From assembly GCF_019969845.1 (NCBI RefSeq), contig NZ_JAHXYR010000006.1, positions 372,001 through 436,000 of the forward strand: DNA of 64,000 bases. The letters are read 5' to 3'. A program made the translations under genes and the position numbers. Source of the DNA: Sphingobacterium sp. GVS05A. GTDB taxonomy: Bacteria; Bacteroidota; Bacteroidia; Sphingobacteriales; Sphingobacteriaceae. Below, piece after piece: positions 17,512 through 24,346 of the stretch (position 1 is the stretch's first letter; each line of letters begins with the position of its first letter). The notes below the pieces were generated by a model that saw only the letters and a list, made by a program, of their open reading frames with translations, had not been told where the DNA came from and did no database searches.

Positions 17512-18177
17512 TTATTTTATTAAGTTAAAAAATTCAGCTCTTTTGTCCGCAGTTGAAAAGATCCCACCGTGCTCTACCGTGAGCGTGCTGCTTGTGATAT
17601 CTTTCACTCCTCTCGCTGATACACAGAGATGATCTGCTTCGATGACCACGATGATATCATTGGTCTGTAAAATAGATTTTAATTCGTTGAATATCTGAAT
17701 TGTTAATCGCTCCTGCACTTGTGGTCTATGCGCGTAATAATCTACGATTCGGTTCAATTTAGAAAGACCAATTACTTTTTCCTTTGCCAGATAACCAATA
17801 TGTGCCTTCCCTACAATCGGAAGAAAATGATGTTCACATGCAGAATTCACACAGATATCTTTTTCGATCAAAATTTTATTGTAGCCATATTTGTTGCTAA
17901 AGGTAGATAGATTTGGTTTGTTGAGCGGATTTAGCCCGTAGAATAACTCATTGATATACATTTTAGCAACTCTATGGGGTGTTCCACTCAGACTATCATC
18001 GTTTAGGTCAAGGCCAAGCTCATGCATTATACCATGAAAGAGCTTGGCAATTCTGTTTATTTTTTCTGATTCTGAGATCGCAAAGGCATCTGATCGCATC
18101 GGAGTTTCTATTGAGGTCATAACATGTGAGTCGCCTATGTCATCTATGAAAGTATTTTTATTTTTTAATGTATTCAT
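17512..18177 (-). CDS. folE: GTP cyclohydrolase I (FolE)
   Basis: 221 residues; converts GTP to dihydroneopterin triphosphate for folate/tetrahydropterin synthesis. The zinc ligands of the canonical enzyme are present: Cys114 and His117 in NSACEHHFLP and Cys185 in HLCVSARGV. The TPHRVAKMY and LSKLNRIVDYYAHRPQVQERLT motifs are also typical. An N-terminal extension of about 35 residues precedes the conserved domain; the ATG at 18177 is followed by MNTLKNKNTF and an internal ATG at residue 20 is an alternative. Its place between two COG0523 GTPase genes suggests a metal-responsive copy; a second housekeeping folE elsewhere in the genome would be expected. Confidence 0.93.
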   Translation of the reverse strand: MNTLKNKNTFIDDIGDSHVMTSIETPMRSDAFAISESEKINRIAKLFHGIMHELGLDLNDDSLSGTPHRVAKMYINELFYGLNPLNKPNLSTFSNKYGYNKILIEKDICVNSACEHHFLPIVGKAHIGYLAKEKVIGLSKLNRIVDYYAHRPQVQERLTIQIFNELKSILQTNDIIVVIEADHLCVSARGVKDITSSTLTVEHGGIFSTADKRAEFFNLIK

Positions 18178-18384
18178 TTTTAGTGATATAATAATTATTG
18201 CACCTAATATCCCTTTATTATGGATAATCTTGAAAGACTAGTTTTGAAGTCCCAATAGCCCAAAGTTGTTTGAATGCTTCGGAAGTGGTCATTTCAATAT
18301 TTATCTACAGTTGCGTAAATCGTATAAGCTTTATTGTGCAGCTCGCTGCGCTTTATAATCCAAATATACACAAAAAATATAAAT

Positions 18385-18397
18385 GCAACTAAATTGC
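18385..18397. promoter_or_regulatory. GCAA-n5-TTGC inverted repeat in folE/COG0523 divergent promoter region
   Basis: The 265-base region between folE and the divergent small-protein gene contains GCAACTAAATTGC, with 4-base arms and a 5-base spacer, 46 bases before the ATG at 18443. Related TTGCA half-sites appear near 18197 and 18323. A shared metal-responsive repressor (Zur-like) operator would suit this cluster, but the Bacteroidota Zur box is not something I can match from memory, so this is only a candidate. Confidence 0.25.
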
Positions 18398-18442
18398 TTT
18401 TATGAATTATTGTCCTTAGTTTTGTTTTTAAATAAAAAGACA

Positions 18443-18667
18443 ATGAGCATAATTCCTGAAAACTTTGCAGACTGGAAATGGTGTATTGAAAAAAAATGCG
18501 GTATTCCTTTAACGGTAGAATTTGCCAAGCAACGTCTGGCAATTTATGAAGATCATTCCAATGCGGAGACGCAACGTTTTATTTCAAATTATGGAATGGA
18601 GCACCTTGAGAATATAAAAAATTGGATGCGTATTGTGGTGAGGACTGAAGAGAAAAAAATAAATTAA
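18443..18667 (+). CDS. Small hypothetical protein upstream of ZigA-type GTPase
   Basis: 74 residues from the ATG at 18443 (MSIIPENFADWKWCIEKKCG). A longer frame from 18383 adds a hydrophobic, low-quality stretch that overlaps the probable promoter. The protein is soluble-looking, with a WKWCIEKKCGIPLT core with two Cys and a helical ENIKNWMRIVV end. I do not recognise a family. It is 11 bases upstream of the ZigA-type gene, so almost surely co-transcribed. Two Cys close to Trp/Lys might bind metal, but that is speculation. Confidence 0.7.
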   Translation: MSIIPENFADWKWCIEKKCGIPLTVEFAKQRLAIYEDHSNAETQRFISNYGMEHLENIKNWMRIVVRTEEKKIN

Positions 18668-18678
18668 TTTGAGTGGAA

Positions 18679-19875
18679 ATGAAAAAAAAATTACCGGTCA
18701 CAGTTCTAAGTGGCTTTTTGGGGGCAGGTAAAACATCCTTGCTGAATCATGTACTTCATCACAAGGGGGGCAAGAAAGTTGCTGTCATTGTCAATGATAT
18801 GAGTGAAGTGAACATTGATGCACAATCCGTCGAGCGTGAGAATGTGCTATCCCGGACAGAGGAGAAACTTGTTGAAATGAGCAATGGATGTATATGTTGT
18901 ACATTAAGGGAAGATCTCATGATTGAGGTTGAGCGTTTGGCCAAAGAAGATCGATTTGATTACCTTTTGATTGAGAGTACAGGTATTTCAGAGCCAATTC
19001 CAGTTGCTCAGACCTTCAGTTATGTTGATTCTAATGATAACATTGACCTTTCATCATTCAGCTATATTGATACAATGGTCACTGTAGTGGACTGTTTCAA
19101 TTTCGCCAAAGATTTTGGCAGTTCTGAAACCTTGTTAGATCGATCGCTGGCAGACGATCTTATGGATAACAGGACAATAGTAAATTTATTGACCGATCAG
19201 ATCGAGTTTGCAAATGTGATTGTTTTAAACAAAGCAGATCTTGTGTCAGAGGAGACCATAGGCACTTTGGAAGCAGCAATTAGCAAACTTAATCCAGGAG
19301 CGAAGCTCATTCGTACCCAATTTGGCCAAGTTGATCCAAAAGAAATTATGGGAACAGGGGCGTTCGACTTTGAAGAAGCTTCTTCGTCTGCGGGTTGGAT
19401 AAAAGAACTAGCGGAGGAGCATGTTCCCGAAACTGAAGAATATGGGATTTCATCTTTTGTTTTTCGCTCCCAGCGGCCTTTCCATCCGCAACGATTACAC
19501 TGTTATTTAAATGACGATTATCCTCATAATATTATACGTGCTAAAGGATTATTCTGGCTAGCGTCGAGGCCAGATACTGCAATTAGTTTTAGCCAAGCTG
19601 GCGGAAGTATCCGGTTGGAAAGCGCTGGTTCGTGGTGGAGTAGCATGCCAGAAGAGATGCGGTACCAACATCCAATTTACTCCGAAATAAAAGCTGATCT
19701 ATTAAAACGCTGGCATCCGGAGTGGGAGGATCGTAAAAATGAATTGGTGTTTATAGGGCAACACTTGGATAAAGAGAAATATATTAAAGAATTGGAATCT
19801 TGTTTATTGACAGAGGAGGAGGCTGATGATTGGCGTTTCACTTGGTGGAAGGACGAATTTCCCAAAAATATCTAG
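18679..19875 (+). CDS. zigA: ZigA/YciC-type COG0523 zinc metallochaperone GTPase
   Basis: 398-residue G3E GTPase from the ATG at 18679 (a GTG two codons upstream is possible). Walker A GFLGAGKTS is at residues 12-20 and the metal site CICC at 71-74 (SNGCICCTLREDL). ESTGISEP and NKAD (guanine specificity) follow, then a long CobW_C domain with HPQRLHCYLND and WHPEWEDRKNELVFIGQHLD. The length and the W-rich C-terminus (WRFTWWKDEFP) match the ZigA/YciC subgroup, which is induced by zinc starvation in other bacteria. It is the second COG0523 gene in this island and lies divergent from folE. Confidence 0.86.
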   Translation: MKKKLPVTVLSGFLGAGKTSLLNHVLHHKGGKKVAVIVNDMSEVNIDAQSVERENVLSRTEEKLVEMSNGCICCTLREDLMIEVERLAKEDRFDYLLIESTGISEPIPVAQTFSYVDSNDNIDLSSFSYIDTMVTVVDCFNFAKDFGSSETLLDRSLADDLMDNRTIVNLLTDQIEFANVIVLNKADLVSEETIGTLEAAISKLNPGAKLIRTQFGQVDPKEIMGTGAFDFEEASSSAGWIKELAEEHVPETEEYGISSFVFRSQRPFHPQRLHCYLNDDYPHNIIRAKGLFWLASRPDTAISFSQAGGSIRLESAGSWWSSMPEEMRYQHPIYSEIKADLLKRWHPEWEDRKNELVFIGQHLDKEKYIKELESCLLTEEEADDWRFTWWKDEFPKNI

Positions 19876-20146
19876 TGTCTAATGTTGTCCTCATAATAAA
19901 GCTAGAAATACAGATATTCTAGAAAATCAGTTACCTACGGGAATCTATCGGTTTGCAAGGGCTTTTTTCAGTACCAGCAATACATTTCCAAAGGAAAGAT
20001 CCAGGAAGAATATCAGGATTATATTAATCGTTAACCAGGGCTTTGTGATCCGTTTTGAAATGTTGCAGTTTCAGGAGATTTCTAATTAGTATCTGGAAAT
20101 ATATTATTCTGTTTAAAAAAACTAAAGATTTTTTATTTTCGACAGA

Positions 20147-21373
20147 TTACCCCTGTTTACGATTATCTTTTTTGAAAGCGATACGCACGATCACGACACT
20201 GATGCCCATTAATAGAGCCGCAAGAAAGAAGGGAGCTCCGGTAAATTTAAAAGGTGCGCTGTCCTGCGTAAAGTAATAAAACAGATTCGTCATCATTGGA
20301 GGACCCACGATTGCTGTGACACTTGCCAAACTGGTTAACGCCCCTTGAAGCTCCCCCTGAGCATTTGCAGGTACATTTTTTGTAATAACCGATTGCAGGG
20401 CAGGACCACATATACCGCCGAGACAATACGGGATCAGGAAAGCAAACATCATCCAGCCTTCACTGGCAAAAGCAAATAAAAGCAATCCTATGGCGTAACA
20501 TAGCAGACCATAGTAAATACTTCGTTGCTCCCCAAATTTAGGCGACGTCCACCGGATCAGCCCTCCCTGCACCAATCCCAACAGTAATCCGAGCAAGCCC
20601 AGCGAATACCCCACCATCTGCTCATTCCATCCAAATTTGTACATTGTAAAAAAATGCCAGTTGCTCTGCACGGCGTGGATACCGATGTAAGTCAATATCA
20701 ATGCCGTCACAAGGCCCGAGATCTTCGGATATCTCACCAAAAATTTAAAGGAACCAATGGGATTGGCACGTTTCCAATCAAATGGTCGCCGTTTTTCTTT
20801 ATCCAAACTTTCAGGCAGAATAAAATAGCCATACATGAAATTCAGTAGACATAGAGCTGCGGCAGCGTAAAATGGAGCCCTCGCCCCAAATTGCCCCAAC
20901 AGACCACCGATTACTGGACCAATTATAAAACCAAGTCCGAGTGCGGCACCGATCATTCCAAAGTTTTTGGCCCGATCTTCATCTGTAGATATGTCTGCTA
21001 TATACGCAGTTGCGGTCGACATGCTGGCACCTGTAATCCCTGCAATTACCCTTCCTAGAAATAGCCAGCTTATTGTGGGCGCTAGCGCCAGGAAAATATA
21101 GTCTATGGCAAACCCAAAAAGTGAGATTAAAATAATTGGCCGTCTTCCGTATCTGTCGCTGAGGTTACCTACGATAGGCGAAAATAAAAATTGCGTAAAG
21201 GCATAGGCGAAACCGAGCCATCCGCCATAGGTCGCCGCTTCACTGAGATCTGCATGTATAAGTTCTTTAATGAGTTTTGGAACCACTGGAAGTATGATTC
21301 CCCATCCTGTAATGTCGATCAGCAAGGTCACAAATATAAAACCGATAGCTGCTTTTTTTGTTGCGATTTTCAT
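20147..21373 (-). CDS. TetA-like MFS efflux transporter
   Basis: 408-residue major facilitator with 12 predicted membrane helices. The family signature between helices 2 and 3, GNLSDRYGRRPI, is intact, as are motif C-like GAALGLGFIIGPVIGG in helix 5 and the SMSTATAYIADISTDEDRA loop. These are the features of the TCR/Tet group of drug/proton antiporters. The C-terminus matches the family's usual length. An AraC-type regulator gene lies 83 bases upstream in the same orientation and may control it. Substrate, such as tetracycline or another drug, cannot be assigned from sequence; many chromosomal TetA-like proteins do not give resistance. Confidence 0.87.
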   Translation of the reverse strand: MKIATKKAAIGFIFVTLLIDITGWGIILPVVPKLIKELIHADLSEAATYGGWLGFAYAFTQFLFSPIVGNLSDRYGRRPIILISLFGFAIDYIFLALAPTISWLFLGRVIAGITGASMSTATAYIADISTDEDRAKNFGMIGAALGLGFIIGPVIGGLLGQFGARAPFYAAAALCLLNFMYGYFILPESLDKEKRRPFDWKRANPIGSFKFLVRYPKISGLVTALILTYIGIHAVQSNWHFFTMYKFGWNEQMVGYSLGLLGLLLGLVQGGLIRWTSPKFGEQRSIYYGLLCYAIGLLLFAFASEGWMMFAFLIPYCLGGICGPALQSVITKNVPANAQGELQGALTSLASVTAIVGPPMMTNLFYYFTQDSAPFKFTGAPFFLAALLMGISVVIVRIAFKKDNRKQG

Positions 21374-21456
21374 GCTGTAAAAGTAGGTAGCAATTGGTCG
21401 CAGATGTTTTACACTTTTATGGTCTGTATGTACAATTTGTAAGATTGGGCAGATTA

Positions 21457-22332
21457 TTATGGTCGGTTTCTAAAAACACCGGGTGAAGTGCCGGAAAGAC
21501 GTTGAAAGAATCGGCAAAATACACTTGGTTCATCAAAATTTAGTTTGTTGCTGATCTGTTTGATCGACAGGCTGGTTGATTTGAGTAATGTCTTGGCATG
21601 CATGAGTGTGACATAATCAATCCATTGTAAGATAGACTTTCCTGTTTTCTGTTTGAGAAAAGTCGAGAGGTATTGCGGTGTGAGATGGAGTTTGTCCGCA
21701 TAAAAATAAACACTACGCTCTTGGGTGGCATATTTTGAAATCAATAGATAGAAATCATCAATAATTTCATGCGTACGGCTTTTTACAGGATTATTGTGAT
21801 CAGCTAGCGCGGTATAAGACTCGGCGATCAGACTCATCAGTGAAATGACAAGATGCCGTAGCATTTCGACTTTCTTAGGACTTTGATTTTTATGATATAC
21901 CTTTTGTATAAGGCTTAGCAATTCATTTTTTAGGATCATTTCTTCAGCCTGAAGATCTAGGACAGGCTGCCAGCGAATCTGGTTGTTCATGACAAAGTCA
22001 TGTAGCATAGGATATGTCGATATGAAATCCACAGAAAGACCGATCGTAATGATCTCGGCATTTTCAGTCATCGATAGTGTCTCTAACATTAATTGAGGTT
22101 GCACAATCGCAATCTGGCCTGCACAAAGCTCGTACTCCAGGAAATGGATACGGGCTTTCATGGAACCTTTTATCATGAATGCAAGAATCAATCCATCAAA
22201 CAGGCGTGGATGTTCCGAATAGGCTTGTCCATTGACATGCTTTTGCTGGAGCACAGCAATTCCTTCTATCTTTTTGGAAAGATCAATATTGTAGAGTTTA
22301 TACACGTTGTCTGATGTAAGGGATAGTGCCAT
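21457..22332 (-). CDS. AraC family transcriptional regulator
   Basis: 291 residues from the ATG at 22332 (a TTG at 22338 gives two more). The N-terminal cupin-like part (VYKLYNIDLSKKIEGIAVLQ, KIHFLEYELCAGQIAIVQP region) is followed by the paired HTH: LHLTPQYLSTFLKQKTGKSI as HTH1 and IKQISNKLNFDEPSVFCRFFQRLSGTSPGVFRN as HTH2. It sits between the MFS pump gene (downstream, same strand) and a divergent NmrA-like gene. The divergent region contains a pair of 15-bp direct repeats (22598-22642) that could be its sites. Confidence 0.88.
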   Translation of the reverse strand: MALSLTSDNVYKLYNIDLSKKIEGIAVLQQKHVNGQAYSEHPRLFDGLILAFMIKGSMKARIHFLEYELCAGQIAIVQPQLMLETLSMTENAEIITIGLSVDFISTYPMLHDFVMNNQIRWQPVLDLQAEEMILKNELLSLIQKVYHKNQSPKKVEMLRHLVISLMSLIAESYTALADHNNPVKSRTHEIIDDFYLLISKYATQERSVYFYADKLHLTPQYLSTFLKQKTGKSILQWIDYVTLMHAKTLLKSTSLSIKQISNKLNFDEPSVFCRFFQRLSGTSPGVFRNRP

Positions 22333-22597
22333 ATTCAAATATCGTCAAATTCATTTGTATGGCAAATCTTGACTTTTCGATATCTCTTAGATACCGCTTA
22401 CATACCGCGTCTTTTCCTCCGATCCATTATCGACAGACTTACTTTTGTTATATTAACTAGCTCCAGCTGTCCCGGACTTTGGTACTGATGATAGGTTAAG
22501 TATTATCAGCGTAGGAAGCAATCTTATTTTATGGTTTTATATTATTTAAATAAATGAACTGTCTGTTGCTGATAGTACAATCAAACTAATACTTTTT

Positions 22598-22612
22598 TCA
22601 CTAAATACAGTG
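22598..22612 (+). promoter_or_regulatory. Operator-like repeat 1, TCACTAAATACAGTG
   Basis: This 15-mer recurs with two changes at 22628-22642, exactly 30 bases further on, about three helical turns. It is itself nearly dyadic (CACT...AGTG) and lies within TTTCACT-n6-AGTGAAA. Its position 147 bases before the NmrA-like ATG and about 270 from the AraC start fits a regulator binding pair. Confidence 0.45.
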
Positions 22613-22627
22613 AAACTTGACGTAATA

Positions 22628-22642
22628 TCACGATATACAGTG
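22628..22642 (+). promoter_or_regulatory. Operator-like repeat 2, TCACGATATACAGTG
   Basis: Matches repeat 1 at 13 of 15 positions with a 30-base start-to-start distance, placing both on the same DNA face. It keeps the CAC...CAGTG half-sites. Confidence 0.45.
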
Positions 22643-22758
22643 TGTTTTTAATTTAGGATGTTGGTTAAGTATTTGATTTTTAGTGTTTTGTTTTTTTTGG
22701 CTTCACTGTTGTTTCAGTCGACATATAAAAAGAACTGTTAATCATTAAATTTAAAATC

Positions 22759-23511
22759 ATGAAAATTTTAGTCATTGGAGGCACAGGATTGATCGGCACA
22801 AAAACTGTTACAAAGTTAAGAGTGCTAGGGCATGAAGTTATTGCAGCATCACCTAATACCGGAATAAATACCATTACTGGCGAGGGTTTGGCAGAAGCTG
22901 TGAGTGGAGCCGAAGTTGTAATTGACCTGGCCAATTCACCATCATTCGCAGACAAGGAGGTGATGGAATTTTTTGAGACTTCTGGAAAGAATCTGTTGGC
23001 AGCCGAAATTAATGCAGGAGTCAAACACCATATTGCACTGTCTGTTGTCGGTACGAGTCGTCTCCAAGCAAGTGGATATTTTAGAGCAAAGCAAGTACAA
23101 GAGGATCTTATTGTCAAATCAGGTATGCCATATACGATTATTCACTCCACGCAATTTTTAGAATTTCTAGGGGGCATCGTTGCATCTGCACAGGACGGGG
23201 ATGCTATCAATCTTTCCACCGCAAAAATACAACCGATCGCAGCTGAAGATGTCTCTTCGTTTGTGGCCGAGTTTGCACTTGGTCAGCCGATCAATGGAAT
23301 CGTTGAAATTGGCGGCCCCGAACAATTTGGACTTGCGGATCTGGTACAGAAATATTTGGCCAAGACCGAAAACCCCAAGGAAGTTTTGGGCAGTAAAGAT
23401 GCATTATATTTTGGTTCACCCTTGGAGGAATTTACCTTAGTACCTGCTGGTGATGCAAAATTGGGTAAGCTGACCTTTGAAGATTGGTTTGGCCTAAATG
23501 CTCAAAAATAA
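22759..23511 (+). CDS. NmrA-like SDR family NAD(P)-binding protein
   Basis: 250-residue atypical short-chain dehydrogenase. Residues 1-20 have the Rossmann start MKILVIGGTGLIGTKTV with GGTGLIG at 7-13. The middle contains GVKHHIALSVVGTSRLQASGYFRAKQ, with the YxxxK replaced by a Y-F-R-A-K arrangement typical of NmrA-like, quinone-oxidoreductase-2-like proteins, then SGMPYTIIHSTQF. Such proteins bind NAD(P) and act as redox sensors or reductases on small molecules; the substrate is unknown. It is divergent from the AraC gene and followed after 71 bases (with a hairpin) by an orphan SdhC gene. Confidence 0.85.
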   Translation: MKILVIGGTGLIGTKTVTKLRVLGHEVIAASPNTGINTITGEGLAEAVSGAEVVIDLANSPSFADKEVMEFFETSGKNLLAAEINAGVKHHIALSVVGTSRLQASGYFRAKQVQEDLIVKSGMPYTIIHSTQFLEFLGGIVASAQDGDAINLSTAKIQPIAAEDVSSFVAEFALGQPINGIVEIGGPEQFGLADLVQKYLAKTENPKEVLGSKDALYFGSPLEEFTLVPAGDAKLGKLTFEDWFGLNAQK

Positions 23512-23520
23512 ATAGAATCT

Positions 23521-23548
23521 TATCCAAGGGCAATAAAGCCCTTGGATA
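23521..23548. terminator. Hairpin downstream of NmrA-like gene
   Basis: TATCCAAGGGC and GCCCTTGGATA form a perfect 11-bp stem with an AATAAA loop, nine bases after the stop of the NmrA-like gene. There is no clear T-run, so it may be a weak terminator, an mRNA-stabilising stem, or a 5'-leader structure of the SdhC gene 35 bases further on. Confidence 0.5.
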
Positions 23549-23582
23549 TTGAAGTATATCTCTTCTTAAAAAAAATATTCTT

Positions 23583-24254
23583 ATGAACAGTTTTTATAAC
23601 ATCTTTACGAGCTCTTTGGGCCGAAAATTTACAATGGCATTGAGTGGACTGTTTCTCATCAGTTTTTTGCTTGTGCATATGTCGGTCAATGCACTCATAT
23701 TTTATAATGATGGTGGAGCAACGTTTACTGTTGGCGCACATTTTATGGCTACAAATCCTGTTATCCGGACTTTAGAAATCGTGCTTATTTTTGGATTTGT
23801 GCTTCATATTCTACAGGGGCTTCTGTTGTGGAAAAAAAACAGAGATGCGCGCCCCATTAGATATGCATATCCATTGGCTACTCCGAGAATAAAATGGTAC
23901 AGTAAGAGTATGACTTTGCTGGGGACACTTTTGCTTCTGTTTTTGGTAATACACACGTCCAACTTTTGGATACCCAATCGTATTCACCAGTTTCGTTATG
24001 ACGAGGAACTGCCACTTTATGATTTGATGCTGGAGAAGTTTAGTAATCCCCTGGAAGTTTTGGTTTATTCATTTGGTTGTGTATCCTTATTTTGGCATCT
24101 CTTGCATGGTTTTAATAGTGCATTTACTTCGCTAGGAATATCTCATCGTCGATATAATGGTTTTATAAAATGGATGGGTACCAGCTTTTCAGTTATTGTG
24201 CCGTTTGTATTATTTTTAATGCCGCTGTCCATTTATTTTAAGTGGATAAAATGA
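23583..24254 (+). CDS. Succinate dehydrogenase cytochrome b subunit (orphan SdhC)
   Basis: 223 residues with about five membrane helices, matching the Bacteroidota single-subunit cytochrome b anchor of succinate dehydrogenase/fumarate reductase. Membrane histidines likely to bind heme b are visible in LLVHMSVNAL, FVLHILQGLLLW, LVIHTSNFW and LFWHLLHGFNSAF. It normally sits in front of sdhA and sdhB, but neither is here: the next gene is a sigma-54 regulator. This is therefore an isolated paralogue or a gene cut off from its operon. It is not truncated. A role as a second anchor or as a relic cannot be told apart. Confidence 0.85.
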   Translation: MNSFYNIFTSSLGRKFTMALSGLFLISFLLVHMSVNALIFYNDGGATFTVGAHFMATNPVIRTLEIVLIFGFVLHILQGLLLWKKNRDARPIRYAYPLATPRIKWYSKSMTLLGTLLLLFLVIHTSNFWIPNRIHQFRYDEELPLYDLMLEKFSNPLEVLVYSFGCVSLFWHLLHGFNSAFTSLGISHRRYNGFIKWMGTSFSVIVPFVLFLMPLSIYFKWIK

Positions 24255-24346
24255 TTGAATAGATTGCGTATATTCGGACTATAGCCAAAATATCAACGCA
24301 TCAGTAAGCATTGTATGGGTACTGCTGTACTTCAGTTCTGGATAAA

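Larger units (their letters stand above)
22333..22758. other. Divergent promoter region between AraC and NmrA-like genes
   Basis: 426 AT-rich bases with no gene. The notable content is the pair of 15-bp repeats at 22598-22612 and 22628-22642. The first is part of a TTTCACT-n6-AGTGAAA inverted repeat (22596-22615). Confidence 0.5.

Noticed and set aside
19901..19921. CTAGAA...TTCTAG weak inverted repeat after the ZigA-type gene
   Set aside because: Only six paired bases and no T-run; not called as a terminator.
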